Below are positions 35,201 through 43,230 of a stretch of 64,000 nt of DNA, one piece after another. The translations under genes and the position numbers were made by a program. Origin of the DNA: Bacteroidales bacterium. GTDB lineage: Bacteria > Bacteroidota > Bacteroidia > Bacteroidales > UBA932. The stretch's first letter is position 1, and every line of letters begins with the position of its first letter. Where the stretch lies: NCBI GenBank assembly GCA_004554455.1, contig SFMG01000006.1:1-64000 (forward strand), read 5' to 3'. Under the pieces are notes generated by a model that was not told the DNA's origin, did no database searches, and was given only the letters and a program-made list of their open reading frames with translations.

Positions 35201-35436
35201 GTGTCAACAACGTGACTATCGGTTACACCCTTCCTAAGAAATGGACTGACAAGATCAAGTTCGGAAGCATACGTATCTACTGCTCCGGCGAGAACCTCGG
35301 CGTCGTAACCGCACGCAAGGGTATTGACCCTCGTTTCTCCATGGGACTGGGTAGCTACACCAGCGGCTCTGGCCTCAACTCCGGTTACTATTCTGCAATG
35401 CGCAACATCTCCGGAGGTCTCACATTCACTTTCTAA
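32233..35436 (+). CDS. RagA/SusC-family TonB-dependent transporter (right arm)
   Basis: A 1067-residue paralogue of the leftward SusC. Signal peptide MKKIKLFFTALALCVSAIVSAQ; regulatory-like N-terminal domain (VKGVVLDAATGEPIPFAAIQVKG); TonB box/plug (DEIFVVAYGTATKSSFTGSAAVV, then NPNDVESISVLKDAAASAIYGARGANGVVLITTKK); large barrel ending GGLTFTF. The signal peptides of the two paralogues are nearly identical, while the plug and barrel diverge clearly, so the substrates may differ. It heads an eight-gene rightward cluster including two subtilases. No N-terminal STN domain. Confidence 0.96.
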   Translation: MKKIKLFFTALALCVSAIVSAQSVAVKGVVLDAATGEPIPFAAIQVKGTLTGANADAEGNYSISAPADAVLVFSSVGYQSQETAIAGRAVIDVSLENDQVLDEIFVVAYGTATKSSFTGSAAVVKSETIASRVSTNVTTALAGTTPGVQMISSSGDPASNGSSIRIRGIGSMSASSAPLYILDGMPYDGSISDINPNDVESISVLKDAAASAIYGARGANGVVLITTKKAASNQANVTFDAKWGSNSRLIPQYDVISDPGQYYETWYRLMYNQKHYAGASDAEAYAYADKNLFNENNGGLGYLVYTVPEGEKLIGNNFKLNPNAKLGYDDGVYYYTPDSWYDEAFHNSFRQEYNLSTSGSKSGFNYYASAGYLKDGGIINNSDYQRYTARLNADYQAKNWLKFVASMSYSHSISHTPNSYSGYGSSGNIFYIANSIGPIYPLYVRQSGSHEIMKDASGRTVYDSNQTNFKRPAIVGNAIRDNEVNRKTNLADVLTGKFGLVLTPVKGLSINANVGLFNDNTRYNALYSQFGSSASVDGSVYVSHSRTFGLNAQAIANYKTDFGGSKHTLDILAGYEMYNRKSQSLWGENDHLFNPFVGELNNADGKSNLAAGSSTSAYMTQGIIARLQYDYAGKYFVSASYRRDASSNFAPDKRWGNFGSVGLAWLLSEEGFMGSASWIDLLKIKASYGVQGNDSIGSFLYTDTYSHSYNEETGEYSLSLTSKGNPDLTWESSHSFNVGVDFELFNGHLNGSLEFFDRITSDLLYSKQVPLSSGNPTGRIPVNVGSISNLGVELVLGGDIIRTKNVRWDWNLNLSHYKNTILSLDESVSEEGIKGSNYIYKIGGSLYDSYMRKYAGVDPETGKALYVKKVFDESGEWLGETTTTTDITKAEQFECGTTLPVVYGGFGTTLHAYGFDFSIQFSYQLGGKYYDGSYQAMMLTQSNAGNNIHKDILKAWTPENPNTNVPRLDGDTTVGQTAVDRFFVSSNYLSVNNVTIGYTLPKKWTDKIKFGSIRIYCSGENLGVVTARKGIDPRFSMGLGSYTSGSGLNSGYYSAMRNISGGLTFTF

Positions 35437-35454
35437 AATAAAAAGGAAATCGCA

Positions 35455-37122
35455 ATGAAAACAATCAGATATACTTCAGTACTTGCACTCGCTGGTGCAG
35501 TTGCGGCCATCTCCTGCTCAAAAATGGACGAAATAGTTCCGGAAGGAGGAACAATGCTCGAGAGCCAGCTTCAGGAGACCACGAATGCGATTCCGGCCAG
35601 GGGTGATGCGTCATTCTCCGGAATGTTCACCAAACTGGGAGACCCGCTGTCATTCGGAAGGTTCACGTCCGATCGTCCGGATGACTTCGGTTTCATAATG
35701 ATGGATTTCTCCAATGACCTTGAAGGACCGGACATAGTGACATCCGATAACGATTATAACTGGTTCTCCACATGTATGGAGTACTCTTCAAGGAATGCAG
35801 ATTATGCAAATCCTTATATACGTTACCGTGGCTGCTATGATGAGATAGGCCGCGCAAACGATCTTATCAAGATGTACGGAGAGATAAATGACGAAATGCC
35901 TGCCGACATCAAATATAAGGTCGCTCAGGCTTATGCCATTCGTGCATTCTCCTATCTGCATCTGGCACCGTATTACCAGTTCAACTACCAGCTGGCAGCA
36001 GACAAACCTTGTGTGCCTATCGTTACTACGGCAGATGTGGACTTCACACAGAACCCGAGGGCAAGCGTGAAGGAAGTTTACGATCTCATCGTCGCCGACC
36101 TTACCCATGCCATCGAAAACCTTGAGGGATATGTACGTCCTGACAAGGCAAAGATTGACCAACAGGTTGCCTATGGACTCCGTGCCCGCGCATACCTTGA
36201 TATGGGACTATGGACTGAGGCAGCTGAAGATGCCGCTAAAGCTGCGGAGGGCTACACCCCTGCCGGTCGGAGTGATCTCGTGCATCCGGCGTTCATGGAT
36301 ATAAACGAGCCTAACTGGATTTGGGGATATGATATGACTCCTGCTGTAGCGCAGACTTTCCCTTCTGCTACATCATCGTCCTGGATCCGTTCATTTTCAG
36401 CAAATTCATATTCTGCCGGAACCCAGACCTACTCTTGCATCAATAATCTGCTCTATGATAAGATTCCGGATTCAGACGTACGTAAAGGATGGTGGGTGAA
36501 CGAAGAGCTCTACTCGCCTCTTCTCGAAGGCCTGAGCTGGCCATGGCAGAATGCAGACGGCAGCAAGGGCGTCTTCGTTGGACAGCAGATCGCTACCGAA
36601 GAGTATGATGACAAGCTTGTTTTCCTTCCTTATACCAATGTGAAATTCGGTTGTCTCACTCCTGGTACGGTTACCAACGAGGAGGACTGGCCGTTCATGC
36701 GTGTGGAGGAGATGATTCTCATCCAGGCAGAGGCTCTCTATAAGAGCGGCAAACAGGCCGAGGGTAAAGCTATGCTTCAGGACTTCGTCAAGAGCTATCG
36801 CGACAGCGAATATGTAGTGGATGCAACCGGAAGGGCGTTCGAAGATGAGGTATGGTTCCAGAGAAGAGTCGAACTTTGGGGCGAAGGCTTCTCAAACAAC
36901 GACTGCCGTCGTCTCAACAAACCTATTGTGCGTTTCCACAAGGGTCAGCCTAGCAACTATCCTGACAACTTCCAGATCAATCTCGCTGCCGATGACGGCT
37001 GGCTCCTTTTGCGCTTCTGTACACCTGAGCTTAATACCAATTTCAAGGTTGTGGACAACACAGACGGCAGTGCACCTGTCCCTGGGCAGAATGGAGACCT
37101 TCGTGATGGCGTAACTGACTAA
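35455..37122 (+). CDS. RagB/SusD-family outer-membrane lipoprotein (right arm)
   Basis: A 555-residue SusD homologue. The lipoprotein signal ends ALAGAVAAISC. Core helices include KYKVAQAYAIRAFSYLHLAPYY and NPRASVKEVYDLIVADLTHAIENL. The conserved C-terminal block is MRVEEMILIQAEALYKSGKQAEGKAMLQDF...WFQRRVELWGEGFSNNDCRRL. It lies 18 bp after susC, the same spacing as in the left arm. Predicted to cap the SusC barrel and bind the ligand at the surface. Confidence 0.94.
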   Translation: MKTIRYTSVLALAGAVAAISCSKMDEIVPEGGTMLESQLQETTNAIPARGDASFSGMFTKLGDPLSFGRFTSDRPDDFGFIMMDFSNDLEGPDIVTSDNDYNWFSTCMEYSSRNADYANPYIRYRGCYDEIGRANDLIKMYGEINDEMPADIKYKVAQAYAIRAFSYLHLAPYYQFNYQLAADKPCVPIVTTADVDFTQNPRASVKEVYDLIVADLTHAIENLEGYVRPDKAKIDQQVAYGLRARAYLDMGLWTEAAEDAAKAAEGYTPAGRSDLVHPAFMDINEPNWIWGYDMTPAVAQTFPSATSSSWIRSFSANSYSAGTQTYSCINNLLYDKIPDSDVRKGWWVNEELYSPLLEGLSWPWQNADGSKGVFVGQQIATEEYDDKLVFLPYTNVKFGCLTPGTVTNEEDWPFMRVEEMILIQAEALYKSGKQAEGKAMLQDFVKSYRDSEYVVDATGRAFEDEVWFQRRVELWGEGFSNNDCRRLNKPIVRFHKGQPSNYPDNFQINLAADDGWLLLRFCTPELNTNFKVVDNTDGSAPVPGQNGDLRDGVTD

Positions 37123-37143
37123 TTTATTTAGAAATAGTAATTT

Positions 37144-39393
37144 ATGAACAAGATCTATAAATACATACTTGCAGCGGGTGCGCTCGTCTTTGCAGCGGCA
37201 TCTTGCGTTCAAGAGGAAGGCTTCAAGCCAGGAGAGCCAGAGGAAGACGGATGCTATGGTGTCTATTTCCCTTCCCAGCAAACGAATCTTGTGCTCGATC
37301 CGGCAGAACCTACAGTCTATAAGATAAAGGCCGCACGTGACTTTACAAATGGTGATATAGTGGTTCCATTCGAGTTTGAGGCCAGTGACAGCAGCGTCTT
37401 CTTCGTCAGCGAACTTAAATTCTCTGACGGTCAGAGCGAAAGCGAAATCACGGTCGATTTTTCACAATCCGAGGTCGGTGTGAAATACACTTGCTCCTTC
37501 AAGATTACTGATACTAAGTACGCAAAGAAGTACAGCAGCAACGCCGTGGCCCTCGATCTCAGCATCGTCAGGGAGAAATGGCTGGAGCTCGGAAATGTTT
37601 CCGTTTATGAAGACTACCTTTGGGGAATCGCAATTCCTTCCAGCGATCAAAGTGCTGCGGTAATCTATCAGAACGATGTTGACAGGAATCTTTTCAGGAT
37701 GGAGAATCCTTTTGCAAAGAAATATCCGGGTTCCTTTAAGAACGGTGACGAATGGTTCGTTTTCCGTGTACTGCAGCCTGGTGATGTGCTTTTTAAGGGT
37801 GATTCCGCTTATGAAACCAAGATTACCAGAAGGGATCTCGTTTATTTCGATGATTTCAATACCGGATTCACTAATTCCACTTACAATGCGCAGATTTACC
37901 TCTGCCATCCATCTGGCTTCAATTCAATGAAACAGAATCAGGACCTGTGGACTTACAGCAGTGTTCTGCAGTATCAGCCGGACGGTGTGACCCCTGGCGT
38001 GGTAAGCATAGGCCCTATGTACTATATGATGGGCATAGGAGGATGGAACGGAAGCGAAAGTACTTCATTTAAGATTGTCTTCCCTGGCTTTGTGGAGACT
38101 GACTATTCCATCGAAATGGTAGCCGGGCTTACCGAAGAAGGTGTAGTACCTGTCAGCTTCTCTCTTGGTACCGATGTGGCAAAAGTCCGCTACAAAGTTT
38201 ACGAAGGTCGTCTCAATACCGCCCAGGTGCAGAAATTCAGCGCTGCGGTTGCTGATGGCAGCGAGGAGGGAACCAGTGAATTCTCAGCTGAGAACGACGT
38301 CCTCAATATCAGCCTTGACAAAACCGGCGTTTACACCATTGTCGCCGCTACGCTTGATGCAGAAGGAAATGGAAAAGAGGCAGCAACAGCTGAGTTTACC
38401 TACCTTGCTTCTGCAGATGAAGGGGATTATGCTGTTGTAGTCAGCTGTGGCCTTGAACTTACGGATGCATATAAAGAGGAGGGTCTTGACAAGAGAAACA
38501 GTTGCCGCTATTACATCTATGGTGACAATCTCACCGAGGTCGGTTATGGTATCTTCCCATTGGAGTATGTTAGGGAGAACGGTTTTGATGCTTGTCTGGA
38601 AAACATGGATTGGGCCGACGAGGACGCGTTGAGCACCATCAATGACAGTGTCCTCATCGATATGTTTACAGATCTCCAGCCTAATTCAGATTATGTATTG
38701 GTAGTATATGCAAGCAACGGCTACGCTTATGATTACGGATACTCGGAAATTACGACTGAGGGACTTCCGCTTGAACTTCTTGGATACGCAAGCTGGACAA
38801 GCTCGATGTGGAATGTCCCGGATGGCTATGTGACTGATGTAACCCACGATCCTAATTATGCAGACGAGTATAGGGTGGGATTCGATGAGAACTGGTTCTA
38901 TTGCACTATTGAAGACAAAGAAAAACGTATAGCCAATGTCCCTTTGCAAATAATGGCTGCTTACGACGAGACCAGTGACATCTATATCATTGAAAGCGCG
39001 GATCTCCTTGAAATTCTCGGATCTGACAATAGTGCGCAGGCCCTCAGTTCCTGGAATGAAGCCAAGGATGCTCTGACCCTTGAAGTCGCGTACATTCTCT
39101 TAAACAAGGACGGCTCATTGAAAGGAAAGTTCGGGTATATGCAGGAGGTATTTGCAAAATATTCCGAGGAGGCTGCAGTGGCAAGGTGTCTTAAGGGACT
39201 TGACGATATAATGTCCGGCAAGACCACGTTCGTAAAAGCTGAGAAGAAGATCAGATTTGATATTCCGCAGCACTGCTACGCTTATGAATATGAGCCAAAG
39301 ACGGCTGAATATAAGGCTGAGGCCGCAAAGTCTGTCGTAAAACGGGAACACTCCGTTTGCGAGAAGGATTTTGACGCCACTTTGATTAAATAA
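37144..39393 (+). CDS. Large surface lipoprotein in SusE-like position (right arm)
   Basis: A 749-residue lipoprotein (signal ending ALVFAAASC). Its N-terminal part reads LVLDPAEPTVYKIKAARDFTNGDIVVPFEFEASDSSVFFVSEL and shares layout with the mirror protein at 24653: a beta domain, the phrase LELGNVSVYEDYLW (compare LLGTATLHEDLL), a middle tandem of Ig-like segments, and a basic Ala/Lys-rich tail (TAEYKAEAAKSVVKREHSVCEKDF). No catalytic motif. It is separated by 21 bp from SusD. Likely an accessory ligand-binding lipoprotein; the two arms have diverged strongly in this gene. Confidence 0.75.
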   Translation: MNKIYKYILAAGALVFAAASCVQEEGFKPGEPEEDGCYGVYFPSQQTNLVLDPAEPTVYKIKAARDFTNGDIVVPFEFEASDSSVFFVSELKFSDGQSESEITVDFSQSEVGVKYTCSFKITDTKYAKKYSSNAVALDLSIVREKWLELGNVSVYEDYLWGIAIPSSDQSAAVIYQNDVDRNLFRMENPFAKKYPGSFKNGDEWFVFRVLQPGDVLFKGDSAYETKITRRDLVYFDDFNTGFTNSTYNAQIYLCHPSGFNSMKQNQDLWTYSSVLQYQPDGVTPGVVSIGPMYYMMGIGGWNGSESTSFKIVFPGFVETDYSIEMVAGLTEEGVVPVSFSLGTDVAKVRYKVYEGRLNTAQVQKFSAAVADGSEEGTSEFSAENDVLNISLDKTGVYTIVAATLDAEGNGKEAATAEFTYLASADEGDYAVVVSCGLELTDAYKEEGLDKRNSCRYYIYGDNLTEVGYGIFPLEYVRENGFDACLENMDWADEDALSTINDSVLIDMFTDLQPNSDYVLVVYASNGYAYDYGYSEITTEGLPLELLGYASWTSSMWNVPDGYVTDVTHDPNYADEYRVGFDENWFYCTIEDKEKRIANVPLQIMAAYDETSDIYIIESADLLEILGSDNSAQALSSWNEAKDALTLEVAYILLNKDGSLKGKFGYMQEVFAKYSEEAAVARCLKGLDDIMSGKTTFVKAEKKIRFDIPQHCYAYEYEPKTAEYKAEAAKSVVKREHSVCEKDFDATLIK

Positions 39394-39461
39394 TTCAGTA
39401 TCAAACACTTCAATTGCCCGGTGCGTACATGCGTACCGGGCTTTGATGTCAAACAAAGATA

Positions 39462-41447
39462 ATGGGAAAAAGCATCATTCTGCCATTGGTGGCAATCAGC
39501 ATAGTTGCCTGTCAAACTGAACATATTGACCATGAAAGCGATATGGGCAGGGAAAGACAGATACGGTCCAAGATGGTCAGACTGTCTGAGGACTACGATG
39601 ACAGGGCCCTGCTGGTAAAGCTTGAAAAAGCAAGTCAGTCCTCCTTTCTTTCCGAAAGTGAGGAAATCTCCGAAGTAACACCGGTCTTTCGGCATTGCGA
39701 AGCGAATGCCGATTTGGAAAAGCGTTTCGGTTTGGACCGGTGGTTCATTGTCAAACTGAATGACGGCTGCAATATTGACGCTTTTGCAGAAGAGCTTGCA
39801 GCATACAGGCACGTATCTCTGGTCGAGTTCAATTCCGTATCGGAGAAATGTTCTTCCGATGCCGCATGTTCAATGGATCGGGATATATGCAGTACCGCTA
39901 CCGTTCTCAACGACGGGTTCAACGACCCGATGCTGAATATCCAATGGAATTATGACAATCAGGGAAACAAATCCGTATCTCCAACATGTCAGAAGGGCGC
40001 GGATGTCAATGTCAAGAATGTATGGAAATACCTTTGTGCCGGGGATCCTTCCATAGTGGTTGCGGTTGTCGATGAGGGTGTGAAGTACAATCATCCCGAT
40101 TTAAAGGAGAATATGTGGGTTAACAAAGGGGAGATTGCCGGAAATCAGATAGACGATGACGGAAACGGTTACGTTGACGACGTGAACGGATATAACTTCG
40201 TGGACGACGGCAATATCAGTTGGGCTCTCCCGGGTGATTCCGGCCACGGCACCCACTGCGCGGGAACCATTGCCGCAGTCAACAACAACGGTATTGGTGT
40301 ATGTGGAGTTGCCGGAGGCAGTGGAAAAGGCGACGGATGCAAGATTATGTCTTGTCAGATTTTCTCGGGGGACTATGGCGGTTCGGCCATACAGGTTGCA
40401 AATGCGATTAAATATGCTGCAGACAACGGAGCTTCTGTGATTTCCTGCTCTTTCGGCTACACCAATTCCTTCAGCTCGGATAATTATTACCAGAGCCGCT
40501 ATTCCATTGAGATAGATGCTATCCATTATTTTGAAGCCTGCAGCAACAATGACGTCCTTAACGGAAACGTGGCAATCTTTGCCGCCGGCAACAACGGACA
40601 CAACTATGCTCACTATCCGGGTGCCTTCCACGATATAATCAGTGTTTCCGCCTTCGGCCCAGATTTGTTGCCGACCTATTATACCAACTATGGTCCGGGT
40701 TGCAATATCTCCGCCCCCGGTGGGGAAGCCTATCATACCTCGTCCAACTTCAAATCAATGATTCTGTCGACTATGCCTTCTGAGATAAGATCCACCGGCG
40801 AGTCGGCCATGGGCAACTATGATTATGCTTATATGCAGGGCACATCGATGGCTTGTCCTCACGTCAGCGGAGTAGTGGCTCTCGGTCTCTCTTACGCAAA
40901 GAAACTTGGAAAGACTTTCGACAGGGATCAATTCAAGCAGATGATTCTCTCCTCGGTAAATGACATTGACCAGAGGATAGGCTCAACAAGTTCAAAGACT
41001 TATGCCTATCATCAGAATGATTTGCAGATGGGGCCATATTATCACCAGATGGGAACAGGGGCCATTGATGCATGGAGACTGATGATGCATATCGAGGGCA
41101 CGCCATGCCTTACCGCACAGGTAGGAACGAAGCAGTGGCTCGACATCTCGGAATATCTGGGAAGTGCATCCGTCAGTCTGACCTTTCTTGGCGTCGAAGT
41201 GCCGGAAGCGACAGTTGAGGCCCTTGGCCTTCAGCCGGTTGAGGGAGAAATGGCATACATCAGATACGGCCGTCTCTATATCCATCCGAGTAAGATTGGC
41301 TCAGGAAAAATCTATATAAAATCCGTAGGTGGAGGAAGCCATCTTGGCGGAGGGGATAACCCTCCCGGGGGAATGGAAATTGATACGGAAATTTCCATAG
41401 TCGCCAGGGATATTGACGGAGCAAACGGAACAGGAGGATGGCTATGA
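39462..41447 (+). CDS. Subtilisin-like (S8) serine protease, lipoprotein, no clear T9SS tail
   Basis: A 661-residue protease with a short lipoprotein signal (MGKSIILPLVAISIVAC). A prodomain-like segment (about 25-150) is followed by a catalytic domain with Asp204 (VAVVDEGVKYNHPDL), His262 (GHGTHCAGT), an oxyanion Asn in FAAGNNGH, and Ser462 (GTSMACPHVSG). An Asp/Asn-rich insertion (IDDDGNGYVDDVNGYNFVDDGN) sits between Asp and His and looks like a calcium site, as in fervidolysin-type subtilases. The C-terminal ~100 residues form a beta domain with a Gly/Pro-rich linker (GGGSHLGGGDNPPGG) and a short end GANGTGGWL, unlike the tails of the other two subtilases. It overlaps the next lipoprotein gene by ATGA. 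Confidence 0.92.
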   Translation: MGKSIILPLVAISIVACQTEHIDHESDMGRERQIRSKMVRLSEDYDDRALLVKLEKASQSSFLSESEEISEVTPVFRHCEANADLEKRFGLDRWFIVKLNDGCNIDAFAEELAAYRHVSLVEFNSVSEKCSSDAACSMDRDICSTATVLNDGFNDPMLNIQWNYDNQGNKSVSPTCQKGADVNVKNVWKYLCAGDPSIVVAVVDEGVKYNHPDLKENMWVNKGEIAGNQIDDDGNGYVDDVNGYNFVDDGNISWALPGDSGHGTHCAGTIAAVNNNGIGVCGVAGGSGKGDGCKIMSCQIFSGDYGGSAIQVANAIKYAADNGASVISCSFGYTNSFSSDNYYQSRYSIEIDAIHYFEACSNNDVLNGNVAIFAAGNNGHNYAHYPGAFHDIISVSAFGPDLLPTYYTNYGPGCNISAPGGEAYHTSSNFKSMILSTMPSEIRSTGESAMGNYDYAYMQGTSMACPHVSGVVALGLSYAKKLGKTFDRDQFKQMILSSVNDIDQRIGSTSSKTYAYHQNDLQMGPYYHQMGTGAIDAWRLMMHIEGTPCLTAQVGTKQWLDISEYLGSASVSLTFLGVEVPEATVEALGLQPVEGEMAYIRYGRLYIHPSKIGSGKIYIKSVGGGSHLGGGDNPPGGMEIDTEISIVARDIDGANGTGGWL

Positions 41448-41857
41448 TGAAAGTTTTAAGAATACTGGCAATGGCAGCAGTGATGATCGCCTGCCTGTCT
41501 TGTGGGAAAAATCGCAAGGTCGCATCTGTTGATGGTGTGTGGGAGCTGGAAAGCATTGAGACCAGAAGTGTACAAATCGGTGACGCGGAAATCAGTGTAT
41601 ATCTGAAACTCGATTCCGGCAGATTTGACATTTACCAAAAGGTCGGTGCCGGACGCTACCGTCATTTCGATGGCACATATATCTATTCCGAAGGCAAGCT
41701 GAGCGGGAAATACTCGGACGGCAGACCCCTTGGCTCAGTATATGATGTTGAAACGGGTAACGGGCGCCTGATACTCTTTACTGCCGGTGGCCTTGAAAAG
41801 GACATCTATGTGAAAGTTGATTCAATCCCTGATAATGTTTTGGAGGATATAATCTAA
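41444..41857 (+). CDS. Small lipoprotein, lipocalin-like
   Basis: A 137-residue protein with a lipoprotein signal (MMKVLRILAMAAVMIACLSC). The mature part is one beta-rich domain (VDGVWELESIETRSVQ... GTYIYSEGKLSGKYSDG ... LILFTAGGLEKDIYVKVDSI) resembling the lipocalin-like domains common in Bacteroidota lipoproteins. The start ATG overlaps the subtilase stop codon, so production is coupled to it; a chaperone, inhibitor or binding partner for that protease is possible but unproven. The family is not recognised with certainty. Confidence 0.7.
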   Translation: MMKVLRILAMAAVMIACLSCGKNRKVASVDGVWELESIETRSVQIGDAEISVYLKLDSGRFDIYQKVGAGRYRHFDGTYIYSEGKLSGKYSDGRPLGSVYDVETGNGRLILFTAGGLEKDIYVKVDSIPDNVLEDII

Positions 41858-41907
41858 GGAATGTCCGTTTTTTTCTTAAATTCGTTTTCTGTATAAAATC
41901 GAACTTT

Positions 41908-43230
41908 ATGAAGAAAACGTTTCCGATCCTTCTTGTACTCTTCTCTCTTCTGTCCTGCAATGGGGGAGAGATGATTTCCGATCCCACTGTCCAGGATCCC
42001 TCCGATATAGAATACCCTGCCGAGGACTTGTCCTCCGGTGGAACGTCTAACTGCTATCTCGTAAGCCATAGTGGAGAATACTCCTTTGACGCTTCGGTAC
42101 GTGGAAACGGCCGGCAGACCGAGGGCCTGGCACTTCCGGAAGCACTGACTCCCGTTTCGGCGAAACTCGTATGGCAGAGCGCTCCGGGTATGGTGGAATC
42201 CCTTGCCCTCGACGGTACCAGAGTTCGTTTCACTCTGTCCGGAGTGCAGGGCAATGCCCTTGTCGCCGTATGTGACGCTGCAGGAGAGATAATATGGAGC
42301 TGGCATATATGGTTCCCGAAACAGATGCCAGCCGAGATTGCGACTGTCTGCCAGCTAGGGATAATGGATATGAATCTGGGAGCGATGTCATCCGAGCGGG
42401 GCCTCGATGCCTACGGACTTCTGTACCAATGGGGCCGCAAGGATCCTTTCCCGGGTTCTCCTCTGGCATCCGGAGGCTCAGTCAATACCGTGAACGCCCC
42501 TGTTTATGACATTGACGGCAATGAGGTGAAAATCAAGGCGTCCGAAATGTACTCCAGCAAGGACAATACGCTCGCCTTTTCCATAGCCCATCCGGAAACC
42601 TGCCTCAGCCGCGGAAAGACGGGTACCAATGACTGGCTTCTTCCGGCAGAAAGCAATTCCGCTTTCTGGGGGAATCCCAAGGGTGCGGAATGCGATGGCG
42701 ACGGCAAGTATATCGAAAACGGCAGCAAGAGTTTCTATGACCCTTGCCCTCCGGGATGGAGAGTCGCCCCTCCGGCGGTATTCGCGGACTTCACTGAGTC
42801 GGGGCAATATGCCTGGGTGAACCTGGATGCGGACGGGAATGCCGCTTATGACGCGGACGGCAATCTTTCCGTCTCTTATTTCTTCGGCGCGGACCGTTTC
42901 AATGTCTGCGACATCGACGGCGACGGGAAGATTACAATGGGTGACTGGAACAACGGCTGGGTTTTCAATCTCGCAGGGGGCAGTAGCTATTTCCCTGCGG
43001 CTATCAGGTATGACGGCACCTATGCAATGCTTATGGGCAGTATGGTCGGACAGTGGGGAACGGTGTGGACCAATGCGTCAAGCAAGGAGACAGAGTCCTC
43101 CCCTTCATATACCTCCTTAGCCCTGGCATACGGAATCTGTGACTACAACAAGAAAACCCAGATAACAATATCACCGAACGGTAACGGAGCAAGGGCTGAC
43201 GCCTATTCCGTACGTTGCATAAAAGAATGA
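41908..43230 (+). CDS. FISUMP-type (Fib_succ_major-like) surface lipoprotein
   Basis: A 440-residue lipoprotein (signal ending LLVLFSLLSC). An N-terminal beta domain (about 45-140) precedes a C-terminal region with the hallmarks of the Fibrobacter succinogenes major paralogous domain: LGIMDMNLGA, YQWGRKDPFPG, DWLLPAES, FYDPCPPGWRVAPP and the end SYTSLALAYGI...DAYSVRCIKE. Inside it the stretch VCDIDGDGKITMGD has the spacing of an EF-hand/dockerin-like calcium loop. Function unknown; often surface-exposed in gut Bacteroidota. Its stop codon overlaps the start of the next subtilase (ATGA). Confidence 0.78.
   Translation: MKKTFPILLVLFSLLSCNGGEMISDPTVQDPSDIEYPAEDLSSGGTSNCYLVSHSGEYSFDASVRGNGRQTEGLALPEALTPVSAKLVWQSAPGMVESLALDGTRVRFTLSGVQGNALVAVCDAAGEIIWSWHIWFPKQMPAEIATVCQLGIMDMNLGAMSSERGLDAYGLLYQWGRKDPFPGSPLASGGSVNTVNAPVYDIDGNEVKIKASEMYSSKDNTLAFSIAHPETCLSRGKTGTNDWLLPAESNSAFWGNPKGAECDGDGKYIENGSKSFYDPCPPGWRVAPPAVFADFTESGQYAWVNLDADGNAAYDADGNLSVSYFFGADRFNVCDIDGDGKITMGDWNNGWVFNLAGGSSYFPAAIRYDGTYAMLMGSMVGQWGTVWTNASSKETESSPSYTSLALAYGICDYNKKTQITISPNGNGARADAYSVRCIKE

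Noticed and set aside
28551..37122. Polysaccharide utilisation locus interpretation for the SusCD pairs
   Set aside because: No glycoside hydrolase, polysaccharide lyase, carbohydrate esterase, sulfatase or hybrid sensor is present; the associated enzymes are all subtilases.
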